From Lentzea albidocapillata subsp. violacea (GTDB taxonomy: Bacteria; Actinomycetota; Actinomycetes; Mycobacteriales; Pseudonocardiaceae): DNA of 64,000 nt. The position numbers were made by a program, and so were the translations under genes. The notes under the pieces are model-generated. The model made no database searches. It was not told the origin of the DNA and saw only the letters and a list, made by a program, of their open reading frames with translations. The stretch's first letter is position 1, and every line of letters begins with the position of its first letter. The DNA lies in assembly GCF_900100275.1 (NCBI RefSeq), contig NZ_FNET01000002.1, positions 310,001-374,000 on the forward strand. Direction: 5' to 3'. Below, piece by piece: positions 16,278 to 28,200 of the stretch.

Positions 16278-18054
<1,777 letters not shown>

Positions 18055-18062
<8 letters not shown>

Positions 18063-19905
18063 CGGTGCCTCCTCCCGTCGGCTGGAAGCGCTCCGCCTGC
18101 AGGCGGAACAGGTGGGCGTAGCGGCCGTCGCGATCGATCAGCTCGTCGTGGCCGCCGGCCTCGATGACGCGGCCGTCGGACACGACCACGATCCGGTCCG
18201 CGCGCCGCACGGTGGAGAAGCGGTGCGAGATGATGATCGTGGTGAGCCCCTGGGTGAGGTCCAGGAACCGTTCGTACAGCTCGGCTTCCGCCCGCACGTC
18301 GAGTGCCGCCGCGGGCTCGTCGAGCACGAGGACCTTGGCGCCGGCCTCGACGGCGAACATCGCGCGGGCGAGTGCGACGCGCTGCCACTGACCGCCGGAG
18401 AGGTCTACGCCGTCGGAGTAGGTCTGCGACAGGACCGTGTCCCAGCCGTTCGGCAACGACTCGATCAGGTCGCCGATCCCGGCCCGTTCGGCGGCGCGGC
18501 GCAGCATGTCCTCGTCGCCCGCGTGCTCGACGGCACCGAGCCCGATGTTGTCGCGCACCGGCAGGTGGTAGCGGGTGAAGTCCTGGAACAGCACCGCCAC
18601 CCGCCTGCGCCACTCCTCGGGATCGAGGCCGGCGAGGTCCGCACCGTCGACGCTGATCTTGCCGCCGGTGGGTTCGTAGAAACCGGCGAGCAGCTTCACG
18701 AGCGAGGTCTTGCCCGCGCCGTTGTCACCGACGATCGCCAGCGACTGCCCCGCGGGAATGACCAGGTCCAGTCCTCTTAGGACATCGCGTTCGCCGCTGG
18801 GATATCGGAACGACACCCCTTCGTAGCGGATCTCCTGCGACGGAACCTCCGCACCGACCGGGAGTCCGGACTGCGGTGGCGCACCGTCGGCGAGCCGCTT
18901 CTCCAGCGAGAGGAGCTTCGGCACCGTGACGGCGGCGTTCGACAGGTACAGGTGCTCGTCGCCGACGGCGTACTCGTTGGCGTTGGCCAGTGCCTCCACG
19001 AACACGGCGAGGGCGGCGAGCGTCAGGTTGCCCTGCACCGCCGCGTAGGCCAGCAGGCCGTACGAGAGCACGTTGATGACCAGGATCGCGGACGCGGAGC
19101 CGAGCACCATGCCGGGCCGGGGGCGGCGCGCCCTGCGGATCGGGCCGATCCCCGCCTGCCACAACGTGTCGAACCGCGTGACGAGCCAGTCGAGGGCGCC
19201 CCAGAGGCGCACCTCCTTGGCGGGGCCCGGATCGAGCGCGAGGTCCCTGGCGTACTCGGCCTGGCGGAGCTGGGCGCTCTGCCCGAACCCCTCCTCGCCG
19301 ACCCGCAGGTAGTCGCGCTGCATCCGGTAGACGATGATCGGCCAGATCACCAGCCACGCCAGGCCGAGCCACCAGTGGAACCAGGTGAGCACGGCCGCCG
19401 AGCCGATGGCCCGCAGCCACGACGTGAGCACCTCTGGCAGGGCCTCGACGGTCTGGCCCGGCCGGTGCGCGCTCATGCCGAGGCCCCGCACGATGCGGAC
19501 CTCGTCGAGCACGTCGGAGTCCTCGAGGTGAGCGATGCCCCTGGGCTTGCCCAGCGCCGTGAGCACGATCTCCTGCAGGTACCGGTCGAGGTCGCGGCCG
19601 AGCGTGGACACCGCGGCCCGCAGCAGCGGGGACGTCAGGCGCTCGACGAGGATCGTGATCGCGACCGCGACCAGCAGGGTGCCCACCCGGCCGGCGGCGG
19701 CCGAGTCCGCGCCGTCGCGCGCGGCGGCGGGAATGGCACCGATCAGCAGACCGGTGAGGACGGCGATCCCGATGGGCAGGACCGCGCCCACCACCACGCC
19801 GCCCGCCAGGAGCACCGTGCGCGGCCGGCTGACCCGTGGCAGGACCCGGAGGACGGCGAGGATGCCCTTGGCGGTGGGCGGGAGGTTGTGGAGCGGGTTC
19901 GGCAT
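18055..19905 (-). CDS. ABC exporter half-transporter (TMD-NBD), first of a pair
   Basis: This 616-aa protein has a membrane domain in roughly residues 30-310 and an ATPase domain after about 360. The ATPase motifs are complete: Walker A G-D-N-G-A-G-K-T-S, Q-loop L-F-Q-D-F, signature L-S-G-G-Q-W-Q, Walker B V-L-V-L-D-E-P-A-A-A-L-D and switch histidine I-S-H-R-F-S-T. It resembles its neighbour in architecture (both share L-S-G-G-Q-W-Q and S-H-R-F-S-T-V-R) but is clearly diverged, as expected of two halves of a heterodimeric exporter. The ATG at 19905 has GGAAG before it. It begins 14 bp after the stop of the second hydroxylase gene, within the same operon as the NRPS genes. Confidence 0.9.
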
Positions 19906-19919
19906 GACTTCCGTATCCG

Positions 19920-20930
19920 TCAGATCAGGCGTGCGGTCGCCGAGGCGCGCCGCTCGTGGGACTTGCGCAGGTCGGTGGTGATGCTGACCCGCTTGAGCCA
20001 GCGGTCCGTGCCGTCGTAGCGGGCCTGGAACGCCTGCCGGCCGTGCGCGAGGCGGTGGTTGTTGATGATGAGGACGTCACCCGGCACCAGTGCGACGTCC
20101 AGGCAGGACGCCTCCAGGAGGTCGCTGACCGCCTGCAGGGCCTCGCGTGCGGCGGGGTCCTTGGGCGTCTCCATGAAGTACGGGTCAATGCGGATGTACG
20201 GGTGCTCGCGCGATCCATAAAGGACGGCGACACGGTTGTCGTCGGCCTTCATCTGGTCGATCTCCGAGAACTCGGCGTCGACGCCCTTGGTCTCGTTGTG
20301 CTTCGCCAGGTGCGAGTCGTCCGGCCGGATCAGGAAGTTCGGCTCGTGCAGCAGCTCGAGGTGCTTCGGGTCGAGCGACCGCAGGTCGGGCTCGGAGACG
20401 ATCGTGGCGACCTTGTCGGGGTTGCGCAGGCACTCCAGCAGCAGGTAGTCCGCGCGCCACGGGTGGAACGCGTCCTCGGTGTGCAGCGTGAGCGTGTCGG
20501 TGCTGCCGATCCCCATCTGCTCGGTCTCGAAACCCTGGATGGGGAAGATGTCGTGCACGAGCCGGGCGTCCTGCTGGGTCTTCCAGCCGAACGGCTCACC
20601 GAGCAGGGAGCCGTGCAGCAGCAGGAGGATCTCCTCGGCGAACTCCGGCGTCGGCGTCGGCCGGCCGCGCCAATGCTGCGGCGTCGGGCCGATGCGCGCG
20701 TCGTCGATGTTGTGACCGCGGACCACGGCGTAGCCCAGCTCGTCCTCCAGCGCGAAGTCACGCATGAAGCGGCGCTGGCCCACGGGCAGCTCGGCGGCGA
20801 GCAACGGCAGGTCGCGCAGCAGCTGCTCGTCCGCCGGGCCCGAGTACTCCTTGGCGATGCGCAGTGTCAGGTTCTCGGCCTCGGCGGCTTCGTCGGCCGA
20901 CAGGACGTAGATCCGCTTGGGTGTGGACAA
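19920..20930 (-). CDS. Second Fe(II)/2-oxoglutarate amino acid hydroxylase (VioC/MppO group)
   Basis: This 336-aa oxygenase is a paralogue of the VioC-like enzyme at the other end of the operon. The iron ligands are H150-x-E152 in L-H-T-E-D-A-F and H296 in L-A-H-G-R, with R310 in D-G-T-D-R-W for 2-oxoglutarate. The substrate loop reads I-R-I-D-P-Y-F, like its paralogue. Because the VioC-like/VioD-like pair already accounts for one hydroxylation, this enzyme may act on another residue or a carrier-bound residue, as MppO and KtzO-type enzymes do; that is inference. The start is TTG at 20930, supported by GGGGGAG seven bases upstream; no ATG or GTG gives a sensible N-terminus. It follows the second NRPS gene by 13 bp. 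Confidence 0.87.
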   Translation of the reverse strand: MSTPKRIYVLSADEAAEAENLTLRIAKEYSGPADEQLLRDLPLLAAELPVGQRRFMRDFALEDELGYAVVRGHNIDDARIGPTPQHWRGRPTPTPEFAEEILLLLHGSLLGEPFGWKTQQDARLVHDIFPIQGFETEQMGIGSTDTLTLHTEDAFHPWRADYLLLECLRNPDKVATIVSEPDLRSLDPKHLELLHEPNFLIRPDDSHLAKHNETKGVDAEFSEIDQMKADDNRVAVLYGSREHPYIRIDPYFMETPKDPAAREALQAVSDLLEASCLDVALVPGDVLIINNHRLAHGRQAFQARYDGTDRWLKRVSITTDLRKSHERRASATARLI

Positions 20931-20937
20931 AGGACTG

Positions 20938-20944
20938 CTCCCCC
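20938..20944 (-). promoter_or_regulatory. Ribosome binding site that decides a TTG start
   Basis: GGGGGAG on the minus strand lies seven bases before the TTG at 20930-20928, the start of the second hydroxylase. Its last base overlaps the stop codon of the three-module NRPS gene, so the two genes are probably translationally linked. Confidence 0.7.
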
Positions 20945-23900
20945 TAATTCCGGTTCAGGTGTGCGATCAGGGCCTCTGCGGCCTCCCGGAAGCGGGACGC
21001 GACCCGTCGCACGGTCTCGGTGCGGTGCAGGTTGGTGCTGTGGTGCCATTCGACGAGGAGCTCTCCCTCGTCGGTGCGCTCGATCTCGAGGTGCAGCGCG
21101 TACGGACGCAGCCCGCCGCTGGTGCTCTCGCCGCACAGGTCACCGGGTAGTTCGTCGACGATGAGGCCCCTGACCTCGTCGTCGTTCACGGAGTCCATTC
21201 CGCCCGTGAAGTTGATGTTGATCTGACGGTCCGGTGCGGCACGAAGGCGAAGCACCTCCGCGTCGTCGGCCGTCAGGTGGCGCAGCGCGCCGTAGCCGAC
21301 TCCGTGCCGTGGCACGGCTTTCAGGCTTTCGCTCACCGCGGCGACGACTCCGGTCGCGTCGCCCAGGTCGTCGTGCCGGAGCACCAGCGGGTGCACCGAG
21401 GTGAACCAGCCGACCGTGCGGGACAGGTCCGTGCCCGGTGCCAGGCTTTCGCGGCCGTGGTGTTCGAGGTCGACGACGACGGTGTCGGTGCCGGCCCACT
21501 CCCCCAGCGTCTGCAGGAGTGCGGCCAGGACCACGTCGAGGACCTTCGCGTTCGGCAGCCCCGCGGCGCCGACGGTGACCTCTTCGACGGCGGCGGAGTC
21601 CTCGGTGTTGGCGCCGGTGGCGTCGACCGGCAGCGTGAACGCGGTCTCCGCCTGCTCCAACCAGTACGGCAGCTCGTCGCGGACCTCGGTGCTGTCCGCG
21701 AAGGCCGTGACGGACTCGGCCCACCGCCGGAACGACGTCGTCTTCGCCCCGAGGGGTTCGCCCTGGTAGGCCGCGTCGAGGTCCTCCAGCAGGATGTTCC
21801 AGGAGACGCCGTCGACCACCAGGTGGTGCACGACGAGGCCAAGCCACGACGGTTCGTCGCCGCGATCGAACAGAACCGCGGCCACCAGCGGACCGTTCGC
21901 GAGGTTCAGCGAACGTTGCAGCGCGTCCATGTGCTCCTGGACATCGCCCTGGACGACCGTGAACGCCGCGGCCTCGCCCGGCTCGGCGACGTGCTGATGC
22001 CAGCCGTCGGGCCCGTGGTGCAGGCGGGTGCGCAGGGCGTCGTGATGGGTGACCAGGGTGTCGAGCGCGGCGGAAAGCCTGCCGGCGTCGACGTCCGGCG
22101 CGAGTTCGAAGAGCCCCGACCAGTTCCAGTGGTTCCGGTCGTCGATGGTGGCCTTGGTGAACCACCGCTGGATGGGCGTCAGCGGCACCGGTCCGGTGAC
22201 CGGGCCCTCCTCGACCAGCACCGGGGCGGTGGTCACGGCGGCCAGTTCGGCGACCGTCTGGTGGGTGAACAGGTCGGCGACCGCGAGGCCGAGGCCTGCG
22301 GCACGCGCCCGTGCCACCACCTGGAGGCAGGCGATCGAATCGCCGCCCAGGTCGAAGAAGTTGTCATGCACGCCGACTCGGTCAGCACCCAGCAGCTTCG
22401 TCCAGATGCCCGCCAGCGCCCGTTCCGCGTCGGTGCGCGGGGCGACGTACGCGCCGTCCGACTCCGGCGCCGCCGGTTCCGGCAGGGCTCGGCGGTCGAG
22501 CTTGCCGTTGGGCGTCAGGGGAAGGGCGTCGAGTTCGACGAACGCCGAGGGCACCAGGTAGTCGGGCAGCCGCTCGCGCAGGAACGTGCGCAGTTCGTCC
22601 GTGCCGGTGCTCGTGACCACGTAGGCCACCAGGCGCTTCCCAGTGCCGGACGACGTGGCCACGACAGCCGCGGCCCGCACGTCCTCGTGCGTGCCCAGCA
22701 GTGCCTCGACCTCGCCGGGCTCGACCCGGAAGCCCCGGATCTTGACCTGCTCGTCGGCCCTGCCGAGGAACTCCAGCGTGCCGTCGGACCGCCAGCGAGC
22801 GCGGTCACCGGTGCGGTACAGGCGTTCCCCGGATCCGGTGGGGTCGGGGACGAACCGTTCCGCCGTGAGATCGGCGCGGCCGACGTAACCACGGGCCACA
22901 CCGGGGCCGCCGACGAACAGCTCGCCCGCCACGCCCGCCGGCACGATCTGCAGCCACGGGTCGAGGACGTAGGCCCGCATGCCCGCGAACGGCGTGCCGA
23001 TGGGCACCTGCGCGCCGATGTCGTCGAGCGTGTGGATCGTGCACGTCATGGTGGTCTCGGTGGGCCCGTAGGCGTTCACGATGCGCAGGTCCGGACGGCG
23101 TTCGCGGGCCGTGCGGGCGTGCTGGGCCTGCAGGGCGTCGCCGCCGACCACGAGCAGGCGCAGGCCGTCGAGGACGTCGGGCGAGGTCTCGACCAGCTGG
23201 TGGAAGAGGCCGGTGGTGAGCAGGGAGGCGGTGATTCCGTGCTCTCGCAGGAACTTGCCGACGTCCATCCGTTCGGCGAGGTCCGCGGGGCCGACGACGA
23301 GGGTGGCGCCGTTGAGCAGTGCCAGCCAGATCTCGAACGCGCCGGTGTCGAAGCCGATGCCGGCGAGGTGCGAGACGACGTCGCCGGGCTCGACGCGCAC
23401 GGCGGGGTCGGTGCAGACCCTGGCCACGCCCTCGTGGGTCAGCGACACGCCCTTGGGCACGCCCGTCGAACCTGACGTGAACAGCACGTACAGCTCGCTG
23501 CCCGGCCCGCCGGCGACGGGCAGTGATCCCCTGGCCTCGGGCAGGTCGAGCACGCTCGCGTCGAGCACGCGCACCCGAGGGATGTCGAGAGGCCACTCCC
23601 CTGCCGTGACAACGAGTCCGACTCCGGCCGTGCCGATCATCTGGGCGAGCCGGGCGGTGCCCTGGGCGGGGTCCAGCGGGACGTAGCTGCCGCCCGCGCC
23701 GATCACGCCGAGCATGGCGATGATCAGCTCGGCGCCGCGGTCCAGGTGGAGTCCTACCCTGGTGCCCTTGCCGACACCGTTGGCGCGCAACCATTCGGCC
23801 ACACCCGAGGCCCTGCGGTCGAGCTGCGCGTAGGTGAGCTCGGTGCCGCCGCGCAGTGCGGGACGGTCCGGGTGTGCCACGACCTGACGGCCGAACAGTT

Positions 23901-25239
23901 CGGCCAGGTGGGCCGCCGGCATCTCGCGGGACTCCGACGAGCTCCACCCGAGCACCTCGGCGCGCTGGGCGGCGTCGAGCAGGGCGATCTCCCGCACGGA
24001 CGTGCCGGGCAGCGCGGCGACCGTGGTGAGGATGCGTTCAAGCTGGTCCAGCAGTGCCTCCACGGTGGCGTCGTCGAACGCGCCGGTGGAGTACTCGCAC
24101 AGCAGTGCCAGCTGGCCGTCGACGTCGACGACGAGCTTCAGCGGGTAGCGCCCCTGCTCCAGCAACGCGGGTGAGTCGAACTCGTCCGCGTCGTCACCGT
24201 CATCGCCGTCGTCGAACCCGCCGGGCAGGTTCTGGACCGCGACGATGCTCTCGAACAGCCTCGGCACACCGGCCACCCGCTGGATGTCGACCAGCGGCGA
24301 GTGCTCGAACCGCTGTGCGGCGACCTGGCCGTCCTGGACGGTCCGCAGCCACTGGTCGAACGGGGTGCGGTCGCCAGGGACCTTGACCCGCACGGGCAGC
24401 GTGTTGATGAACAGGCCGACGATGGACTCGACACCGGCCAGCGCGGCAGGGCGTCCCGACACGGTGAGGCCGAAGACGACGTCATCGTCACCGCTGTGCG
24501 AGGCCAGCAGCAACGCCCACGCGGCCTGCACGACGGCGCTGATCGTGACGCGCTCACGCCGTGCCAGCCCTTCCAGTGCGAGAGCCACGCTCTCGGGCAG
24601 TTCGCGGTGGCGCCTGCCCTGCTCCCAGTGAACACGGGTGGTGCGGTCGACCGGCAGTGTCGTGGGCGAGGTGAAGCCGTCGAGGTACTCGCGCCAGAAG
24701 TCGTCGGCGGAGGGCTGTTCCTGAAGCCACGCGATGTAGTCGCGGTAGGGCCGCACCGGCGGCAGGGACTGTCCCCGGTAGGCCGCGAACACCTCGTCCC
24801 AGACCAGCGGGATGCTCCAGCCGTCGAGGTACAGGTGGTGGAACGTGAACACGACCCACTGGCGGTCGCCCCGGTCGGCCACGTACACCCGCAGCAACGG
24901 CGCCGTGGTGACGTCGAACCCGCGCCGCTGGTCGGCGTCGAGCAGGTCGTCCAGCGCGGCGGCAGGGTCGGCGACGGAGGTCCAGTCGAGCACCTCGAAC
25001 GGCACGTCGACCCCGCCGATGACCACCTGCAGCGGTTCGTCGACGCCCTCCCACACGAACGCGCTGCGCAACGCGGGATGGCGGCCGACGACGGTGCGCC
25101 AGGCTTCCCTCAAGGCGTCCACGTCGAGCGGACCGCGCAGTTCGCGCACGTCCTGCGCCCAGTACACGGCGGTGTCGGCGGGCGCTTCGAGGACGTGGAA
25201 GAGCATGCCCTGCTGCATGGGAGACAACGGGTACGCGTC
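20944..25239 (-). other. NRPS2 module 3: C-A-T-E (terminal)
   Basis: The C domain starts near 25239 and has F-H-H-L-Y-L-D-G-W-S at about 24805-24847. The A domain has an unusual F-D-T-G-A-F motif; the pocket read is about D-T-F-L-V-G-A-M-T-K, which matches no code I know and looks hydrophobic. The T motif G-G-D-S-I is near 22335, and the E domain has H-H-L-V-V-D-G near 21820. The module ends in E with no release domain, so the last residue should be epimerised and the chain released by something outside this protein. Confidence 0.8.
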
Positions 25240-28200
25240 GACCAGGTCCGGCACCCGTGCCCGCAGGGGCTCCAGGTCGGCCAGCGGCTTCGCGGTGACG
25301 GACGTAGTGGTGGCGACGCCCGTGTGGGCGGCGATCTGCTGGATGGTCTGGTGCGTGAAGATGTCGGCGATCTTCAGCTCCAGGCCCGCCTCCCGAGCCC
25401 TGGCGACGATCTTGAGGCTGACGATCGAGTCGCCACCCAGTTCGAAGTAGTTGTCGTGGACGCCGACGCGTTCGACGCCGAGCACTTCCGACCACACGGC
25501 GGCGAGCGCGCGTTCGACGTCGGTGCTGGGCGCCTCGTGGCTCGCGGAGTCCGGCGCCTCGGGCAGCGGCAGAGCGCGCTTGTCGAGCTTTCCGTTGCTG
25601 TTCAACGGCAACTCGTCGAGCGGCATGATCGCCGACGGCACCAGGAACTCGGGCAGCCGTTCGCCGAGGAACGCGCGCAGGTCCGCCGGTTCGGCGGTGC
25701 CCACGACGTAGGCGACGAGCCGCTTTCCTTGCGGCAGCTCACGAACGACCACGGCGGCGTTGGCGACGTCCGGGTGGCCGGCGAGCACGTGCTCGACCTC
25801 GCCCGGTTCCACCCGGAACCCGCGGATCTTGACCTGGTCGTCGGTGCGACCGACGAAGTCGACCGCGCCGTCGGCACCCCACCGCACCAGGTCACCGGTG
25901 CGGTACATCCGCGCGCCGGGCACGTGTGGGTCGGGAACGAACCGCTCGGCGGCCAAGTCCGCCCGGCCCGCGTAGCCGCGCGCCAGACCGGTGCCACCGA
26001 TGTACAGCTCCCCCGGCACGCCGACCGGCGTCGGCTGGAGCCAGCGGTCGAGCACCGAGAAGCGCAAGCCGCGCAGGGCGTCGCCGATGGGCACGGTGGC
26101 CGGGCCCAGCCGTCCGGTGTGCATGTCGTGGAACGACGCGTACACAGTGGACTCGGTCGGGCCGTACATGTTGTAGATCGCCACGGCCGGGTTCGCGTCG
26201 AGGACCTTGCGCGCCTGGACCGGAGACATGCCCTCGCCACCGGCAAGAACCTTGCGGTGCCCCGAGAACACACCGGGGTCGGTGTCCGCCAGCTGGTGGA
26301 ACAGACCGGTGGTCATGAACGACAACGTGACGCCGTGCGCCGGGTAGAACGTGGCGACGTCCAGTCGTTCGGCCAGGTTCGCGGGAGCCACGGCGAGCGT
26401 CGCACCGCTCAGCAACGCCGTCCAGATCTCCCAGGTGGAGGCGTCGAACGACACCGCGGCCATGTGCGCCACGACATCGCCGGGGCGAGCGGCGACCGCT
26501 GGGTCGAGCACAACGCGGACGACACCTTCCTCGGTGACCTCGACACCCTTGGGCACACCGGTCGAGCCCGACGTGAACATCGTGTAGACGAGCCGCTCCG
26601 GCAACGACTCCAGCAGGTCGCCAGGTTCGCCGTCGAGATCCGCCAGGTCGAGGCACGGAGCGTCCAGGGCGTAGTCGCCACGGGACACCACAAGTTCGAC
26701 GCCGGCGGCGGTCTGCACGTCACGCAACCGGCCATGCGGCAACGCGGGATCAAGCGGCACATACGTGCCACCCGCCTGCACCACACCGAGGATCGCGACG
26801 ACGAGATCCGCGGACCGTTCGAACCACAGTCCGACCCGCGTTTCCGCACCAACACCGGCGGCGCGCAGACCCGACGCGACCCGAGCCACCCGCTCGCCCA
26901 GTTCGGCATAGGTCAGCTCACGGTCACCGTCACGAACAGCCACCTCGTCGGCGAAGCGGGCGACAGCAAGACGGAACCGCTCGGCCAGCCCGACGAAGGG
27001 CTCGTCCACCACAGGCCCCAGGCCCCACCCGGTGACGGGCGCGGGAGTCACCTCGCGCACGGCGGCGGCAGGCTGCCGGGCGGCCGCGGTGAGCACCTCG
27101 GCCAGCTGACCGAGCAGACGCTCCACAGTGGACGGGTCGAAGGCGCCGGTCGAGAAGTTGGCCTCGACCTTCAGGGTCGCCTCGAGGTCGACGGCGAGGA
27201 TCATCGGGTAGTGCATCTGCTCGACCGAGTCGGTCGAGGCGAACAGCTCCTCGGGGTCCTCCTCGCCCTCTTCCGGCGCTTCGCCCTGCGGGTAGTTGCC
27301 GAAGACGAGCATGCTGTCGAACAGGCCACCGGTGGCCACGCGCTGGATGTCGGCGAGCGGCGTGTGTTCGTGCCGCTGCACGGCGACCTGGTTCTCCTGC
27401 AGTTCGCCGAGCCAGTCCGCGAATGACCGCTCCCACGCCACCTTCACCCGCACGGGCAGGGTGTTGATGAACAGGCCGACGATCGACTCCACCCCGGCCA
27501 GGTCGGCCGGACGCCCGGACACGGTGAGGCCGAACACGACGTCGTCCTCGCCCGAGTAGGCCGACAGCAGCACGGCCCACGCCGCCTGCACGACCGTCGA
27601 CAGGGTGACGCGCCGGTCGCGGGCCAGGGCGACGAGTGCCGTCGTGACGTCGCGGGGCAGCGCCAGTTCGCGCCGGTCCTGGGACCAGTGCTCACGCACC
27701 ACCCGGTCGACCGGCAACGGCGTCGCCGAGTCGAACCCGGCGAGGTACTCGCGCCAGAACTCCTCGGCCTCGGCGGAGTCGCGCTGTGCCAGCCACGCGA
27801 TGAAGTCCCGGTACGGCCGCACCGGCGGCAGCGACTCGCCCTGGTAGGCGGCGGTGACCTCGTCCCACAGCAGCGGGATGCTCCAGCCGTCCGCGTAGAG
27901 GTGGTGGAACGCCAGCAGGATCCAGTGGCGGCCGCGACCGCTGGCGACGTGCACGCGCAGCAGTGGCGCGGTGGCGAGGTCGCACCCGCGAGCGCGGTCG
28001 TCGGCGAGCAACTGCTCGACAGCGGCGTCGGGATCGGTGACGCCAGACCAGTCGTGCACCTCGAACGGCACCTCGACGTCGCCCACGACGACCTGGAGCG
28101 GTTCGCGCACACCCGACCAGACGAAGCCGGTGCGCAGCGCGGGGTGCCGGTCGAGCACGAGCTGCCAGGCCGCGCGCATGGCGTCGACGTCGAGGTCGCC

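Noticed and set aside
22000..22400. Considered whether the terminal E domain of the second NRPS is a thioesterase or terminal C domain.
   Set aside because: It has the E-domain pattern (HHLVVDGVSWN, W-F-T-S-V-H-P, G-V-G-Y-G, N-F-T-G-G) and no GxSxG serine hydrolase motif.
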